Source: Cyathus striatus (lineage: Eukaryota; Basidiomycota; Agaricomycetes; Agaricales; Nidulariaceae). From it: a stretch of DNA of 64,000 nt. The notes under the pieces are model-generated. The model saw nothing but the letters and a program-made list of their open reading frames with translations. It ran no database searches and was not told the DNA's origin. Positions 11,040-22,402 of the stretch are shown here, in pieces; positions within the stretch are counted from its first letter, which is position 1; every line of letters starts with the position of its first letter. Position numbers and translations under genes: made by a program. The stretch is from the NCBI GenBank assembly GCA_025738555.1, contig JAOVFP010000003.1, positions 4,650,001 to 4,714,000 on the forward strand. Direction: 5' to 3'.

Positions 11040-11883
11040 TAGTGATGAGCAGGGGTAACCCCAGGGTATTTTGGTTTGTACCCTTACCCCTACCCTCCAA
11101 ATACCCCTACCCTCACTGAGGGTAGGGGTATTTGTGAAGGGTCCAAGGGGTCCAGACCCTTACCCATACCCCCAAGGTCTTAGGTGAGGGGTACATACTA
11201 AATGATCACTGATGTATAATTTATAATTATCAATACAGAATGGCCTTTCCATTATTCACAGTATACTTTTAAGATTAATGCTGTAGTATGAATTATATGT
11301 TAGTCATTCAGAGGAAGAGAATGGATTTGAATTCATCTTGCCAGTTAAGCAAGAAGCAAGGTTCACAGATGGAATTATTTTACAACATTGCATAGATACT
11401 TGATAAGTAATACATGTTGATATATGCATTATTTATGGCTTACATCTCATATTGTAGTTACATGTATAGAAGAAACTATCACATTTAATGATGCCCTTGT
11501 TTTGTTGCTAAAACAGCATCCAGTTATGTATAACAGGGGGCTTGTTTCTAAGCAAAAGGCATGAAAGATATATATATTTTCCACAAAAGTCTCAAGACTT
11601 AGGGTCACCAGTCACTAATGTTGCTAATGTTAAGGGGTCTCACACACTAAATGGCCTCTGTTGCTAAGTGCAGACCAATAATTTTGGTAAATCAGGGTTT
11701 CAAACATGTTGCAGTAGTGGAACATATTCATTTAGTATTTTCACTATTTACATCCATAATACCCCTGGACCCTTGCCAGGGGTAGGGGTATTCCTGATCC
11801 TGAAAAATCTGGACCCTTACCCCTACCCCTCCTGTACCCTACCCTGGACCCCCAGGGTACACTGTACCCCTTGCTCATCACTA
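11040..11883. mobile_element. Non-autonomous hAT-like element with 8-bp target duplication
   Basis: The left end is TAGTGATGAGCAGGGGTA and the right end reads, on the opposite strand, TAGTGATGAGCAAGGGGTA. The 8-bp sequence ATTTTACC occurs directly outside both ends (11032-11039 and 11884-11891). An 8-bp target duplication with termini of TAGNG type is the hallmark of the hAT superfamily. The 844 bp hold no transposase. Both subterminal zones are filled with (C/A)CCCTACCC-type repeats in both orientations, forming fold-back structures. It is inserted in the sense frame of the DUF6589-like gene. Confidence 0.85.
11099..11133. repeat. Perfect 16-bp hairpin inside the hAT-like element
   Basis: AAATACCCCTACCCTC, loop ACT, GAGGGTAGGGGTATTT. 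It is part of the left subterminal fold-back; a less regular counterpart lies at about 11760-11870. Confidence 0.9.
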
Positions 11884-12703
11884 ATTTTACCACAACTAGC
11901 AATGACATTTCAAGCTGCTGGTGGAAACAACTACTGTACAGAGATTCTACACCTCTTGATTAATCTAAAGTATGTCTGGACTCCGAATTTTGCATGAGTG
12001 TTCACTCCTATTCTATTTGAGCCATAGATATGCTTACATGAAGTTTATATAGTAATATCATGTGCCACTCACTTCTTATCAATCTGTTGGGATACTCTGG
12101 TCACTGGATGGCTATGGACCTCAATATGGAACATACTGTTGGTGATGTAAAGGTAATATTTTTAACTAAACATGTCACTTCTACTATCTTATATGGCTAT
12201 GATGAAGGATTTAATTGGTGCAAAAGGCCTTGAGACAACATGGGACATGTTGGGAAATGTATCAGCAGCAATAAGTGAACTCAACAAAATTTAAAAGAAA
12301 ATTGCAGAAGTTTCAGAGCTATCCCATCAAAATTGATATCATTCTCAAGTTGATACCAGCAATTTGGTATGGAGGGTTGCAACCAAGTCAAAAGATGAGG
12401 GATTCCAGGTATTCAAAGACAATTGGCCTGACAATGCAAGTGTAATATCTGTTCCTGATCTCATCAAGGAAGGGACTCAAAAACTAAAATCATCAACACT
12501 TAACACCTTTAATAGCAAATTCAAGAAGTTTGTGGCTGGACAAACCACAGATTTTGTCATTGATACAGATACACTAGGTAATGCAGCAGATAACATTGAT
12601 ATTTCTAATGTTTCATCAGAATATTAGGATTGCAAAGTATTGTACAATTGCTGGTTAATTTATTGTTAATAAAGCTAGTAATACAAGTGTAACTTGAATT
12701 TTA

Positions 12704-14066
12704 TTATGCTGTAATGTTCATTTCCCTTTCTCTCCGAAGATGTTCTTCCACCTGTTTTTCAAGAGCTTGTGATGCTTGTTCGAATGCAGCTTGATTCAAT
12801 TTTTGTGCTGTCTGTATAGGTATATCAGCAACATATTGTGAACACCTCCTGCAGTACTCCTCCAAAATCATATTCCCTTTAAAACCCAACTTTGCAATAG
12901 CTTCGAGCTGGCTTGAAATTTCATCTTCTCTCTTCTTTGATGCTTCTTCAAACTGTTGCTTATTAGATTCAAGTTCTTGCTTCTTTTCTTCAACCTTTGC
13001 TCACTTCTGTTGCTCCTGCTTCTCCATGGTAACTCTCTCAGTTATCCTCACCAATTCTTCATCAAACCTGAAAATACACTCATAAATATTCTTAGCCCAT
13101 TTACTGACCCATTCATCTGTCCTCTGTAGCAATATACCAATAGCCTCTGGATTTATATCAGCTGGAGGAGTATGTGAAAGTGTGCAAATGTCTTTGTCAC
13201 TGAGTATCAGTGAAGGTGGATGAACACCATGAAGAGGATCATGATGCCACATATCCTGTCTCCAATGAGTAAGCCACAGTTGCAAAGAATCTCATTGGAA
13301 AGCTGGGCAGTAAGTGTATCCATGCTTCTGCTTTAGGTTATTGCAGCAAGAAACCAGTTCCTGCCTATTTGGGTCATCATGCTTGCCATAATGTGTTTGA
13401 TTAGTGTCAGAACTTGTATATAGTAGTTGATTTGGGAAAAAATGATTATATGTGAATTTGTGATTGTTGGAGTGATGAACATGACTGTTGCAACAAAAGC
13501 GACCTGTAAATGACAGTGCTGAAGTTCCATCAATAGAAGGAATGGTATGTAATTAATCAAACAACCATTTGGAGATTGATCTCCAATTGCATTGGCAAAA
13601 AGTGATCTTATGCAATGCTCATGTGAGCTTTGTATAATCTTTAGAATTCCAACTCCAGTGTGGTCCTGCTTTGTTGATCTATCAGTCAATATGCCAATGT
13701 TTGGTCTATCTGGATCTGATTCATCGACTTCACTAGCATTATTGACTACCTTTGTGGCAGATAAATCGATTTTCCTTGCCCATGACTCATGTAAGATGAG
13801 AAATATTGATTCTGTAGTCCCATCATGGCCACAATGTCCACCTCATTGAAGGCATGTAGGAAGATTGTGTGGTGTACCATACTGAATAACTGTTGAAATG
13901 TCTCCTATATCTAAACTCTGAAGATATATTTAGTAAGGATGAGGATTTATTGTGTTGCTGCACCGTTGAAGCTCCTTCTGTAGCATGTAAAATGTGACAG
14001 GTCCCATTGGGGCTAGCAAAGTCATCAAATACAGCTTTGAGGTAGTCAGCTGACATTGTGCTGTGG
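12704..14066 (-). pseudogene. RecQ-like helicase, C-terminal part (split gene)
   Basis: Reading from 14066 down: STMSADYLKAVFDDFASPNG, CHILHATEGAST, an intron (gtgcag...cttcag near 13920-13970), LDIGDISTVIQYGTPHNLPT, then LQ*GGHCGHDG and a tail with SWARKIDLSATKV and STKQDHTGVGILKIIQS. This is the second RecA-like lobe of a RecQ-family helicase (the Q.GG.(G/C)R motif VI region is hit by a TGA). The C-terminal extension contains a coiled coil (EEKKQELESNKQQFEEAS) ending at 12704. Three TGA stops are in frame. The first lobe lies at 23046-23907, separated by the Gypsy element. Many such RecQ-like genes in fungi are dispersed or subtelomeric; I see no telomere repeat here. Confidence 0.75.
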
Positions 14067-14716
14067 TGTCACAACTGTGCCCCTAGCCTGACTTGGTGGT
14101 GGAGTACAAGAGGGTGACTGTGGAGAAGTGAGGGTGAGTATGAGATGAAAGCGGAGAATGAGAACTCAGGGGGTAGGACTTCGGCTTCAGCTTATGTGCT
14201 GTGCCCCTGGGATTCCTGGTCCTGGATTTCAGAGTAAGGGCAAGCCCCTCAGAGAAGACAAAGGACAAGAAGATGAGAGGTGTAACTCCAGTCAGATGAA
14301 AGGGTGAGGACGTAGTTTAATATGAAACTAAAGTCTAAGTACAAATCAAGTACTACTTAAATACTAGAGACTTGGAGTAAGTAAAGGCCAGCGGAGAAGT
14401 ACGGTCAGGGTAGGCATACATAGAATGAAGACTATAACTAATTAAACATAATAAAACATGTCAGAGAAGTGAGTGTGTATGGCGGTGTAAAGTAAAACAG
14501 ATAGTGGTGCACTTAAGAATGATAAGTGACTCACTATGAGATGTATACTACAATACTGAGGGGATAGCTCAGTAGAATGGAAGAAGGGAAATGAAAGTAA
14601 TCTATGTACAGTAAGCAATAAGTAATACTAAGAACATAATCAAAGTCTGGAGTAAACAAAGGTGAAGGCAGAGTAAAGGCATAGGAGTCCGGAGGTAGGC
14701 AATATGGGATATGACA
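14067..14716 (-). repeat. 3' LTR of the Gypsy element
   Basis: It starts TGTCACAAC and ends GATATGACA on the plus strand. It matches 22397-23045 over its full length with scattered transitions. Confidence 0.9.
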
Positions 14717-14731
14717 GTATTCCCCCCTTAA
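14717..14731 (-). other. Polypurine tract beside the 3' LTR
   Basis: On the element's coding strand the bases abutting the 3' LTR read TTAAGGGGGGAATAC. This is the usual place and composition of the plus-strand primer. Confidence 0.75.
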
Positions 14732-14893
14732 GGCCGAGCCCTTGAGGCCTGAGCACATGATCAAATAATAAGCTTCTTGAAATTGATCAGCATTTTGACC
14801 TCAGATCTGGATATATAAAGGTCAGCTGTGGAGGAAATTTTCAAAACATATTTACCCTGCTACACCAACTCATTATCACGTGACTGCTTAACA

Positions 14894-16491
14894 ATGTCTG
14901 CCTCTGTTCCCTCAATCGAAGACCCAACATGTGAGGAGAAACTTAGATTACTCCTTCACAGACGAGCAGAGGTGGAAGCCCTCGAGAAGGAGTTGAGGGG
15001 CGAGAAGGTGGAGAAAAAGGGAGCTGAGAAGGAAGGGACAGAAGGTGAGGTGGAGAAGGAAGATGCAATGGAAGTGGACGAGGGAGATCGACAATTGGAG
15101 GTGGTATGAGAAAAGAAACATAAGCAGGAAGAGACAAAAGCGAGGGTTGCTCAAACGATGGCAAGACTAACTGGTCACCCAGCAGAGGAAACGATGAGGC
15201 AAGGTGCTTCTCTGCCAGTACACATGGAGTACAAGGCAACAATGGCAAGGTTGGGGCTTATGTCATTTAGTCCAGAGTCAGTGACACAGTCCTTACATTA
15301 CCATAGGGAGGTTGATAGTTTGATGATGCAGGTGGACAGGTGGAATTCAGTGGAGAAGGTGGTGGAGCAGGCAATGGCAGAGGTAGGGCCTACAAGGGTA
15401 CAGACCCTAACTCCTGTAGTGGAACCGGAGGTAATGACCATTCCACAGGTAGGTACTTACATGAGCGTGAAGCAGATTGCTGACTGCAAATGCACCATTC
15501 AGCAGCTAGAGGCTGAAGGCCACACCATGACTCTGGAGGAAAAGGTGGAGAAGATCATCCAGCACTCAGAGAATGAAGGTGGCTCCAAGAGAAAGTGCAC
15601 CAGTACGAATCCAGAGGACGTGACAGAGGCGACTCCAAAACCAGCAAAGAAGAAAACTTTGACCAGGGCTTCTCAGTGCAAAGGGGCGAAGAGCAAGGCC
15701 CTTGTTGACGATGAGGCGGAGGAGGAGAAGAGTAAGGGAAGTGGTGCAGCACAGGGAAGTCACACCAGAACAGAGAGTCAGGTGAGTGACAACCCCAAGG
15801 ACGAAGAGGAGGAGGAGGAGAAGGCATACATACTTCTCCATGCTCCTTGCACAAGTTGCAAGTGACACCAGGTGGAGTGCTTGGTAGACCTCAGTGAGAA
15901 TCTCCTGATGCTGTATGGTGTTATGCTAATATGTTCTACAGTGGTAAGAGAATGGACCACAAGGTGTGTGAGGAGTGCAGGAAGTCAAGGGGAAGATGTG
16001 ACCACGACAGGCTTATGATAGGGATTGTGGTGTCATTGTGGCAGAAAAAATGTGCAGAGCAATTGGTGGAATTGAGAAAAGGAGATGGGCAGCAGGAGAA
16101 ATTGGTGGAGGAGTTGCAGATGCAACTGGCATTGGTGAGGTTGGAGCTAGACGCCAATGAAAAGGAGTTGGAGAAAGTGTCGGCAAAGTTGACGATGTAT
16201 ATGAAGGAGATCAAGAGATTGGAGAATGTGGAGTACAAGCTGGGAGGAGAGTGTGACCAGTTGAAAAGGGAATGCGATGAATTGGTTTGGTTGCCCAACT
16301 CTGAGGGAACATTGAGGGGAACAGAGGCCATGCTGATGGGGGCACTTGAGAGGAACATCAACATGCACACGGAGTTGATGGGGGTATTGAGTAGGTTGTT
16401 AACAACCATGCAGGTGACAGAGGAGGGTACTCTGGTGGAGACTAATGAGTCTGGGAGTAATGAAGAGGGACAAGAGGACAACAAGGAGTAA
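14894..16491 (+). pseudogene. Antisense accessory gene in the Gypsy element with Zn2Cys6-like cysteine pattern
   Basis: From the ATG at 14894 (MSASVPSIED) the frame runs through a charged Lys/Glu helix region, TGA at 15107-15109, a long middle part, and an acidic stretch. It then reaches a cysteine cluster, CTSC-K-TGA-HQVEC near 15850, which would be C-X2-C-X6-C if the TGA was Arg. A second C-X2-C-X6-C (CEECRKSRGRC) follows in another frame at about 15970, so an intron or frameshift lies near 15900. Two such triplets are the pattern of a fungal Zn2Cys6 binuclear cluster. A leucine-rich coiled coil follows (QEKLVEELQMQLALVRLELD). The gene lies between the end of pol and the 3' LTR but on the opposite strand. 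Its role is unknown; DNA binding is inferred from the pattern only. Confidence 0.6.
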
Positions 16492-16814
16492 AGTACAGTA
16501 GATGGAGAAAAATTGTATATAATTGTTTTTTGTGGATTTTAATGATTTTGACGTGAGGAGAATGAAAAGTAAGAGTAAACAATAAAACAGAGTAAAGAGA
16601 AACACCTTAGGAGAAAACCAATACAACCCCGTACTTCCACTCTCAGCCCACCTCGTTAAGTATGCAGAGTGACGAATCAGCTATGCTTATTAAATGTAGT
16701 GGTCATCATGCAAGTGGTGTCTGGAGAAGTGTCAATCTTCAACCTTTGGTCAAGAAGATGGATACAGATATACAATAAACTATAGTGGAGAAACAAAATG
16801 TAAGTGGAGAAAGT

Positions 16815-19800
16815 CTATGTAACAGGAGTAGAAGAATTGGGCTTATTGAGATAATGAGCATGAAATTCCTCTATGAGCTCTGTAGCATGTTCTACTTTGG
16901 TGGCAGCCAACCAAGTGAGTTCTTTGTTGGTTCCTTCATAACCAGTCCATCAGACTAAGTAGTGAAGAGGGCATTTCTTGAACCAGCGATCCAGCTTGGA
17001 GTTGCAGATCTCACTGATCTCAAACTCGATATCTCCATCAATTTCCACAGGGGGAGGTGGAGGTATCTCTTGACCAGGAATAGTATTTTCAACTGCAGGC
17101 TCGAGCATAGAGACATGGAATACAGGGTGTACAGCTCGGAAATTGGAAGGGAGTCTAAGGGTGCGGGAGTGGGTACCAGTTTCGGCAATGATCTCGAAAG
17201 AACTGTAATACTTTTCAGCCAATTTCTTGGAAGGGCGAGTGGTGTTGAAGAACTTAGCATGGACGAAGGCTTTAGTTCCAACTTTGAACTCTGAGGCAGG
17301 CAAATGACAGTTGTCTGCTCCGACCTGATAGCACTTCTGAGCAAGTGCTATTTTGGCCTTGAGGTTTTCATGAAGTTTCTGGAGGTCCATGGCATAGCCC
17401 CTAGCATGAATGGAGGTAACGTCACATTTGGGATAGACTGAAATCTGTGGATGATAACCCTTATTGGCAAAGAAAGGAGTAGTATTAGTGGTTGAGCTCA
17501 GTGTATTGTTGTATGTGAACTCAGCAATGGGAAGGAGATTGGCTCAGTTGTCCTGCTGGTAATTGCAGTAGATGTGAAGATACTGCTCTAAGACTTGGTT
17601 AATGCATTCAGTTTGTCCGTCGCCTTCTGGATGGTATCCGGAGGTAAAGTGTAGGTTGATGTTGAGAACCTTACCAAGAGACTGGAAGAAGTGGGAGACA
17701 AACTCCAAACCATGATCAGAGGTAATGTGGCTGGGAACACCATGCTTAGAGAATACATGCATGACAAAGAGCTTAGCGAGCTGGGTGGAAGTGATGGTGT
17801 TATGACAAGGGATGAAGATAGCTTGCTTGCTAAGGCAGTCAACAATAACTAGGATTGAATTGTACTTATCAAATCCAGAGATGGGAAGCATTTCAATGAA
17901 GTCCATAGAGATAGAGTTCCATGGGCACTCCAGAATAGAGAGTTGCTTCAAGGTACCATAGGAATGGTGACACTGTGGTTTAGACCATAAGCAGATGGTG
18001 CAAGACTTACAATAGTCCTTGACATAAGTATGAAGTCCAGGCCAAGTATATTCCCATCAAATATTATCCAAGGTCTTGTTCTGACTAGGGTGTCCAGCAA
18101 GTAAATGATTGTGTTTGTACTGGACAATGTGAAGGTGGAGAGAATTGTTGTCTGGGACATAAATCCAGTTGTCGAGGCAGAGTAAGCCATCTGAACTGAC
18201 AGACCAATGATTAGTAGGATTGCGAAGGTGGATGGATGCGACAGTGTCTAGAGGTTGGGCAGTGAGGATGTTGCAGTGGAGTTGCTCAACATCCATGATG
18301 ATGCTGGCATGGAGAACAGGATGAAGGAGTGTGGTGGCATGGATAGAGGCGATGAGCTGTTCTTGGGTAAAAACAGGGTGAAAATTGTGCAGATTGACTT
18401 TGGCATAGTTGTTATTCCCCTCTTTAGGGTAGACATCCCATCGTCTAGTTAAAGTGTCAGGTTTCACACCAAGTTTCCCTGGGCAGAAACGAATAACCAG
18501 ATTAAACTGAGACAGGTACTCTGACCAACGAGCCTGACAGAAAGTGAGGATCTTGGTGGTGGAGAAATACTCTAAGTTTTTATGGTCAGTAACCACATCA
18601 ACCGGAGTACCAGAACCTTCCAAGTAGTGTCACCAGACACAAAAAGCTTCAAAAATAGCCAGGAGTTCCTTGTCGTGGGTGTTGTAATTCAGTTCAGGAG
18701 TGGTGAAGGTATGGGAATGGAACACAATGGGGTGAATATCGCCATCGTCAGCGACAATAGAGAAGATTGCTCTGAGGGTATAGTTGGAGGCGTCAGTCTC
18801 TACAATGATCTGGACATCAGGGACCCAATGAGTGAGTACAGAGGCTGTAGTGAAGGCATCCTTAAGTTTCTCAAATGCCGAATGGCAAGCTGGAGAAAAG
18901 TCCCACTTCAAACCCTTGTGGGTAAGACAAGTGAGTGGCACTACTATATTGGAGTAGTGCTGGATAAAGTGCCTATAGAAGTTGGCAAACCCAAGGAAAG
19001 ACTGAATGTCTTTAACCTTTTTAGGCTCAGGCCAATCCCTAATAGTTTGGACTTTATCCTGGGACATAGTGAGGCCGCCCGGAGAAAGGACATAACCTAA
19101 GTACTCAACAGATTCAGTGTGGAATTCACACTTGTCTGCCTGGGCATAGAGCCCATGTTGGTGTAAACACTTGAGGACTTCTTTAATGTGCTGTTTGTGC
19201 TCCTCGAGACTATCAGAGTAGATTAGTATGTCATTGAGGTAGACTGTAACGCACACATTGAGCATGTCCTTGAAGATGTCATTCATGAAATGTTGGAAAG
19301 CTGCAGGTGCATTGGTGAGTCCAAACGGCATAACTAGCTATTCAAATGAGCCATAGTGAGTGCGAAAAGCAGTCTTCCACTCATCTCCATCAGCGATGTG
19401 GACTAAGTGGTAAGCATGGCAGAAATCAATCTTGGTGTAGATTCTAGCCTTGTGAGGAGAGTCAAGGAGGTCGGAAATAAGGGGAAGGGGATATCGATCC
19501 TTTTTGGAGATTGCATTAAGCCCACAGAAATTGACACAGAGTTGAAGGGATCCATCTTTCTTCTGGACAAAGAGCACTGGTGCTCCATGTGGAGAACAAG
19601 AAGGATGGATGAAGCCAATCCAGAGATGTTCATTGATGAACTCTCATAGAGAGGCCAACTTGGACTGTGAGAGTGAATATACAGTACCGACTGGAGGAGA
19701 CATACCTTCCTCCAAGTTGATCTGGAGATCGTAAGGGCGATGTGGAGCAAGAGTGTCTGCTCGTGTTTTGCTGAAGATGTCAGCGAACTCGTGGTATTCC

Positions 19801-20540
19801 GGAGGAATACTAGAAAGGTCCACGGCTTCTGCAGCCATGGCAGCAGCAGAAGCTGAAACTACAGTACTGACTTGTACCCTAAACATCTGTGAGCCTGCAA
19901 GCTTACTAGCCCAGAGAAAAGCTGCAGTGTTAATGAGCGAGATACTAGGAGGTGGACTATTGTCTGACAGAGGAACAGAAGACAAAGTTGGTGCTGGAGG
20001 GGTTTGCAAGGAGGCAGATGCCTTCAGTGCAGGTGTTGACAAAGACAGAGAAGATTCTCCTAGAACCAGGGTTTGGAAGCCAAGTATATGTCTCTCAGTC
20101 CAGTAAATCAATGGATTGTGTTGGGAGAGCCAGTTAAATCCTAATACCATGGAGCAGGAAGAATCAAGCGGAGTTACATAGAAATCAATATCTATGCATT
20201 CACCAGTAGGAAACATTACAGATAATAAAGTACTCTCTGTAAGTATGGAGTTAGAGGTACTGTCAAAAAGTTTCAGTGCAATGGGAGGGACCGGAGTTGT
20301 GTGGAAGTTGTGCTCCCTCACAAACAATGAGTCAGCAAAACAGTGAGTTGAACCAGAATTGATGAGCAAGAGAAAAGATAGAGGCATATCTGGCACAGCT
20401 GGAGAAAATGAAGTCAAAGGAATATTTACAGCTTGGGGATCATAAAGAGCAGATGCATTTAGTCTTATCTCCTTAGGTGCACAGGAGAGATTAATGCAGC
20501 CCTCAGCCTGTGTGGAGTCACTGGAGCTGCTCTCTATTTT
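16815..20540 (-). pseudogene. Gypsy pol: protease, RT, RNase H, integrase, chromodomain
   Basis: A single frame runs from about 20540 to the stop at 16815, broken by six in-frame stops (five TGA, one TAG). Protease: the active-site motif is INSGSTHCF, where DSG is expected. [29 protein letters not shown] and VYLNDILIYS, where YxDD is expected, so both enzymes carry an Asp-to-Asn change. RNase H: IVETDASNYTLRAI. Integrase: an HHCC zinc finger (HNHLLAGHPS ... CKSCTIC), then MDFIEM, TSDHG and HPEGDGQTE for the DDE triad. The chromodomain near 17000-16850 (WTGYEGTNKELTWLAA) marks a chromovirus-type element that targets modified chromatin. The element cannot be autonomous. Confidence 0.9.
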
Positions 20541-20543
20541 TTC
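20534..20543 (-). promoter_or_regulatory. Candidate -1 ribosomal frameshift site between gag and pol
   Basis: The last gag codons are TTG AAA AAA TAG. The run of six A (20537-20542) directly precedes the gag stop (20534-20536), and pol is open in the -1 frame from exactly this point (GAA AAA ATA GAG). The sequence is A-rich but not a perfect X-XXY-YYZ heptamer. Confidence 0.45.
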
Positions 20544-22402
20544 AAACTCTCAGCTGAGTTTGCCAAGGGAGTTGCCTTGGTAGAGGTGGCAGTGGCTGCA
20601 CAGGCTTTGGTGGCAGAGGCTGCCTTGTGACAGTCCTTGGCCTGATGACTGGCATTGCCACAGAATAGGCAAAGCTTCTGGTCCAGGCGGCATTTACATT
20701 CCTCCAGGGTGAGCTTCCTGTCAGAACCAAGCTTCCCAGTCAAGTCTGGTGCCTTGGACTGGTTCTGCTTTTGCTTGTTCTTGGGTTTCCCCAAGGATGA
20801 AGTGGAGTTGGAAGAGGCAGAAGAGGAAGAGGAGGATGAGGACTGAGTCTTGGAGGAGGAGGAAGAATTTGAAGTTGACTTCAAATTCTGATTGCCCTTG
20901 GGCTTCTCCGAAGACTTGGCAGCAGACTTGCTGTGTTTCTCCTCAATGTTGCACTCGGTATTGCATTCCCAATGCCTCTGATTGTAGCCCTGGGCTACCT
21001 TCTTAGTCCCAGCAAGTGTTGTAGGCCAGCCTTGCTCTCGATGAGAGAGGGCATCCTTCAGACAAGGACAAAGACCCTGGTAGTATGCCGAGTTGAGGGC
21101 AGCATCATCCCAAGGCAAGAGTGTGGCATATTCATTGAACTTTATTTCATACATTGTGAGCTGCTGATTGTCCTCCATGTGGAGGGAGAAAATGCGAATT
21201 TCAGCCTCTCCAACTGGGTTGGTATGACCGAAATGGGTACGGAGGAGCTGAACAAAGTAGCTCCATGAATCCATCCATGGCTCATATGTATCATCATTGA
21301 GATGGGTGGCAAACAGATTGCTGGCAGAGCCATGGAGGAAAGTCAATGTGTAGTTTACTTTAGAGGTGTCATCCAGGTACAACTGAGGGTTGTTCCAGAA
21401 CACCAAGCAGACTTGCATGATGAAGGGCTCCAGTTTAAGCATGTTGGAGCCATCAAAGTTATCTGGCTGGTTAACCTTCTTCTCCCGAATGGGAGGAGGA
21501 GGTGGTGGAGGTGGAGGTGGTGGTGGCAGAGCAAAGTAACCCGCCACAGAGGCCACCATTTCCAGGATTTCATCCCAGGTGAAATTGTAGTGGCGTCTTG
21601 CAGTTGGGTGATGAGGGTCTCAATAGTCATCCCTTGAGGGAGGCCTAGAAGGAGGCTCAGAGGGGTCAGAGGGAGGACCTCCGGGGCGATTTGGTCTGCC
21701 AGGACCATTGCCACCAGCACCTGCCTGCTCATCATCATCCCCTGGCTCATTATCATCATCTCCTGGCTCGTTGCTGTCATCTCTGGATCCATCACCATTG
21801 TCACCATCATCTCTGGGTTGGTCACCATTGTCTCCATTATCATCTGGAGGGTTGTTGTTTCCAACTCCAGCAGAATTACCAACAGGAGGTGGAGGTGGAG
21901 GTGGAGGAGGTCCTCCACTGCCTGAGGCTACAGGCTGTTGAGTGGGTGGTGAAGTGGGTGTGGGTGCTTGCTGCTGATGTGTGGCAGCACCATCCAGAGA
22001 ATGTTGAGTATCCACTGGTTCAATAGATGTGGTGGGGGTAAGGGTGGGGTCATAAGGAACGCTCAATGGAATTGGGCATGGTGCATGCAGTTGATTGCTG
22101 TGAACTGGCTGAAGTTCACGAGCTGCATGATGAGTGGAGGTAATTCCTCCAGAAACGAGAGCACTAGCTGAGGGTGGGGCATTCCACCAAGAGTGAGGCA
22201 GAGCAGAGTCATCACGACAAGGTGTGTTAGCAGTGTTACATTCACGAGCTTGCTGAGCAGCTAGACAATTGCTATGATGCACATCATTTTGCTGCTGTTC
22301 ATGGCTCCTAGCATGTGCAGTCTGAGTCTGCATGCAGGTAGCCATGAGAGAAAGAAAGGCATTATGAGAAGAATCCAAGGTAGTAGTTTCATATACTGTC
22401 AT
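20534..22402 (-). pseudogene. Gypsy gag with zinc knuckle
   Basis: The frame starts at 22402 (MTVYETTTLDSS), overlapping the end of the 5' LTR. It has a Gln/Pro/Gly/Asp-rich N-terminal third, one TGA at 21620-21622 (DDY*DPHH), a poly-Pro run near 21500, then a retrotransposon gag fold (VNQPDNFDGSNMLKLEPFIM ... YEPWMDSWSYFVQLLRTHFG ... MYEIKFNEYATLLPWDDAAL). A Ser/Lys-rich linker and a CCHC knuckle (CLFCGNASHQAKDC) end it before the TAG at 20534. Gag would form the particle and bind the element RNA. The TGA splits it, so this copy is inactive unless read through. Confidence 0.85.

Larger units (their letters stand above)
10456..12627 (+). pseudogene. DUF6589-like protein, N-terminally truncated and interrupted
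   Basis: The coding blocks match what I know of DUF6589 proteins of Agaricomycetes: GSLQYFFALLGKTQLSGDKP DYHTLLTSFIQILEGL near 10520, then (after an inserted element) LPQLAMTFQAAGGNNYCTEILHLL near 11900, a small intron, LLGYSGHWMAMDLNMEH near 12090, and NLVWRVATKSKDEGF near 12370. The upstream part is missing, and two in-frame stops (KI*KK, QN*YH) lie around 12290-12340. Removing the 844-bp insertion together with one copy of its target duplication restores the frame exactly (DIL-PQLA). The function of DUF6589 is not known. The gene ends only 77 bp before the tail of the convergent RecQ-like pseudogene. Confidence 0.7.

Noticed and set aside
11052..11190. Telomere repeat
   Set aside because: The CCCTACCC words are irregular, occur in both orientations and lie within a bounded element with target duplication; no (TTAGGG)n run is present.
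15555..16484. Minus-strand open frames under the antisense zinc-cluster gene
   Set aside because: They are low-complexity Ser/Leu/Pro translations complementary to the coiled-coil gene, with no element protein similarity.
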